Below are positions 6,021 to 6,121 of a stretch of 6,121 bases of DNA, piece after piece; position 1 is the stretch's first letter, and every line of letters starts with the position of its first letter. Origin of the DNA: Nanobdellota archaeon (lineage in GTDB: Archaea > Nanobdellota > Nanobdellia > Pacearchaeales > GW2011-AR1). The notes below the pieces were generated by a model. The model had not been told where the DNA came from and did not search any database. It saw only the letters and a program-made list of their open reading frames with translations. The DNA is taken from assembly GCA_018901625.1 (NCBI GenBank), contig JAHIEM010000023.1, forward strand, positions 1 through 6,121, given 5' to 3'. The translations under genes were made by a program, and so were the position numbers.

Positions 6021-6121
6021 GGAATATTAAAAGTAACAGAAGAGCATCCATTTTTAGTTAATGGAGAGTGGGTTCCTGCTAAGAATTTAAATGAAGGTGA
6101 TTTGCTTAAGACTGCTGATGG
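5949..6121 (+). CDS. Secreted protein starting with the C-half of a Hint domain (3' end beyond window)
   Basis: ATG 5949 lies within the last six codons of the giant gene, in the +1 frame relative to it, and is preceded by GGAG at 5938-5941 with a 7-nt spacer. Residues 1-24 form a textbook Sec signal peptide: MKLLNK, a hydrophobic core of Leu/Val/Ile/Ala/Phe, then SFSSA with predicted cleavage after Ala24. The mature part starts GILKVTEEHPFLVNGEW, which is the Hint block B region: Thr30 and His33 fit the TxxH motif, followed by HPF, a turn, then 'W-x-x-A-x-x-L-x-x-G-D-x-L' typical of Hint domains after block B. No Hint N-terminal cysteine exists in this protein; that part is at the end of the preceding gene. 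The window ends after about 58 codons, so the C-terminal Hint residues and any effector are not seen. It could also be a self-standing secreted domain, but the precise match to the missing half argues against that. Confidence 0.82.
   Translation, partial: MKLLNKIFLAGVLLVILLASFSSAGILKVTEEHPFLVNGEWVPAKNLNEGDLLKTAD
6021..6121 (+). other. Hint domain, C-terminal half (block B TxxHPF), incomplete
   Basis: Directly after the predicted signal cleavage site the sequence supplies the part missing from the giant protein: GILKVTEEHPF, VNGEWVPAKNL, NEGDLL. Thr30 and His33 (bases 6036-6038 and 6045-6047) fit the block B T-x-x-H pair that in hedgehog and intein domains assists the N-S acyl shift at the leading cysteine. 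The 'A-x-x-L-x-x-G-D-x-L' after it is also standard Hint. The last blocks (F, G) would lie beyond the window, so whether it ends with an intein-like His-Asn is unknown. Confidence 0.85.

Noticed and set aside
5777..6121. Pseudogene by simple frameshift of a single Hint-containing gene
   Set aside because: Correcting one base would leave about 25 foreign hydrophobic residues between the two strands. The break instead carries a well-spaced GGAG, an ATG and a complete signal peptide. It is kept only as an alternative to test.
1..6121. tRNA, rRNA, CRISPR array, insertion sequence or terminator
   Set aside because: There is no intergenic stretch, and no repeat-spacer pattern, transposase or inverted terminal repeats were seen on either strand.

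Overview
The window is AT-rich and almost entirely coding, all on the + strand: a chain of three genes with overlapping ends and no intergenic space. Arginine is written mostly as AGA/AGG, the large protein opens with an archaeal class III (type IV pilin-like) signal peptide, and the upstream gene ends in a short helical 'GW..' tail of a kind I recall from DPANN archaeal membrane proteins. Together these suggest a small-genome archaeon, probably in the Pacearchaeota/Woesearchaeota sphere. That placement is inference from style, not from a marker gene.

Layout. Bases 1-384 hold the 3' end of a membrane protein: the end of an outside domain, one transmembrane helix and a basic cytoplasmic tail. 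Overlapping it by 11 nt is a giant gene (374-5965, 1863 aa). It encodes a surface-anchored protein with a pilin-like N-terminus, a cysteine-rich MopE-type metal-binding segment, and extracellular beta-rich regions full of N-glycosylation sequons. These are followed by a Rossmann-like stretch resembling cell-wall-binding repeat 2 and C25-like segments that look degenerate, then long helices, a glycine-rich hydrophobic segment, and finally the N-terminal part of a Hint (hedgehog/intein) autoprocessing domain. A third gene starts inside its last codons (ATG 5949, 17-nt overlap) and runs off the window. It encodes a clear Sec signal peptide followed at once by the missing C-terminal part of a Hint domain (the TxxHPF block).

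The main point is this split Hint domain. The catalytic cysteine lies at the end of protein 2, and the threonine and histidine of block B lie at the start of mature protein 3. The break falls at the turn between two Hint beta strands and is filled by an in-place Shine-Dalgarno sequence, a start codon and a signal peptide. The simplest reading is a two-gene, secreted, trans-assembling Hint processing system, in which cleavage or ligation after Gly1801 of the giant protein could occur only once the two exported polypeptides meet outside the cell. The cargo of gene 3 (toxin, adhesin or other) lies beyond the window, so the biological purpose cannot be settled here.
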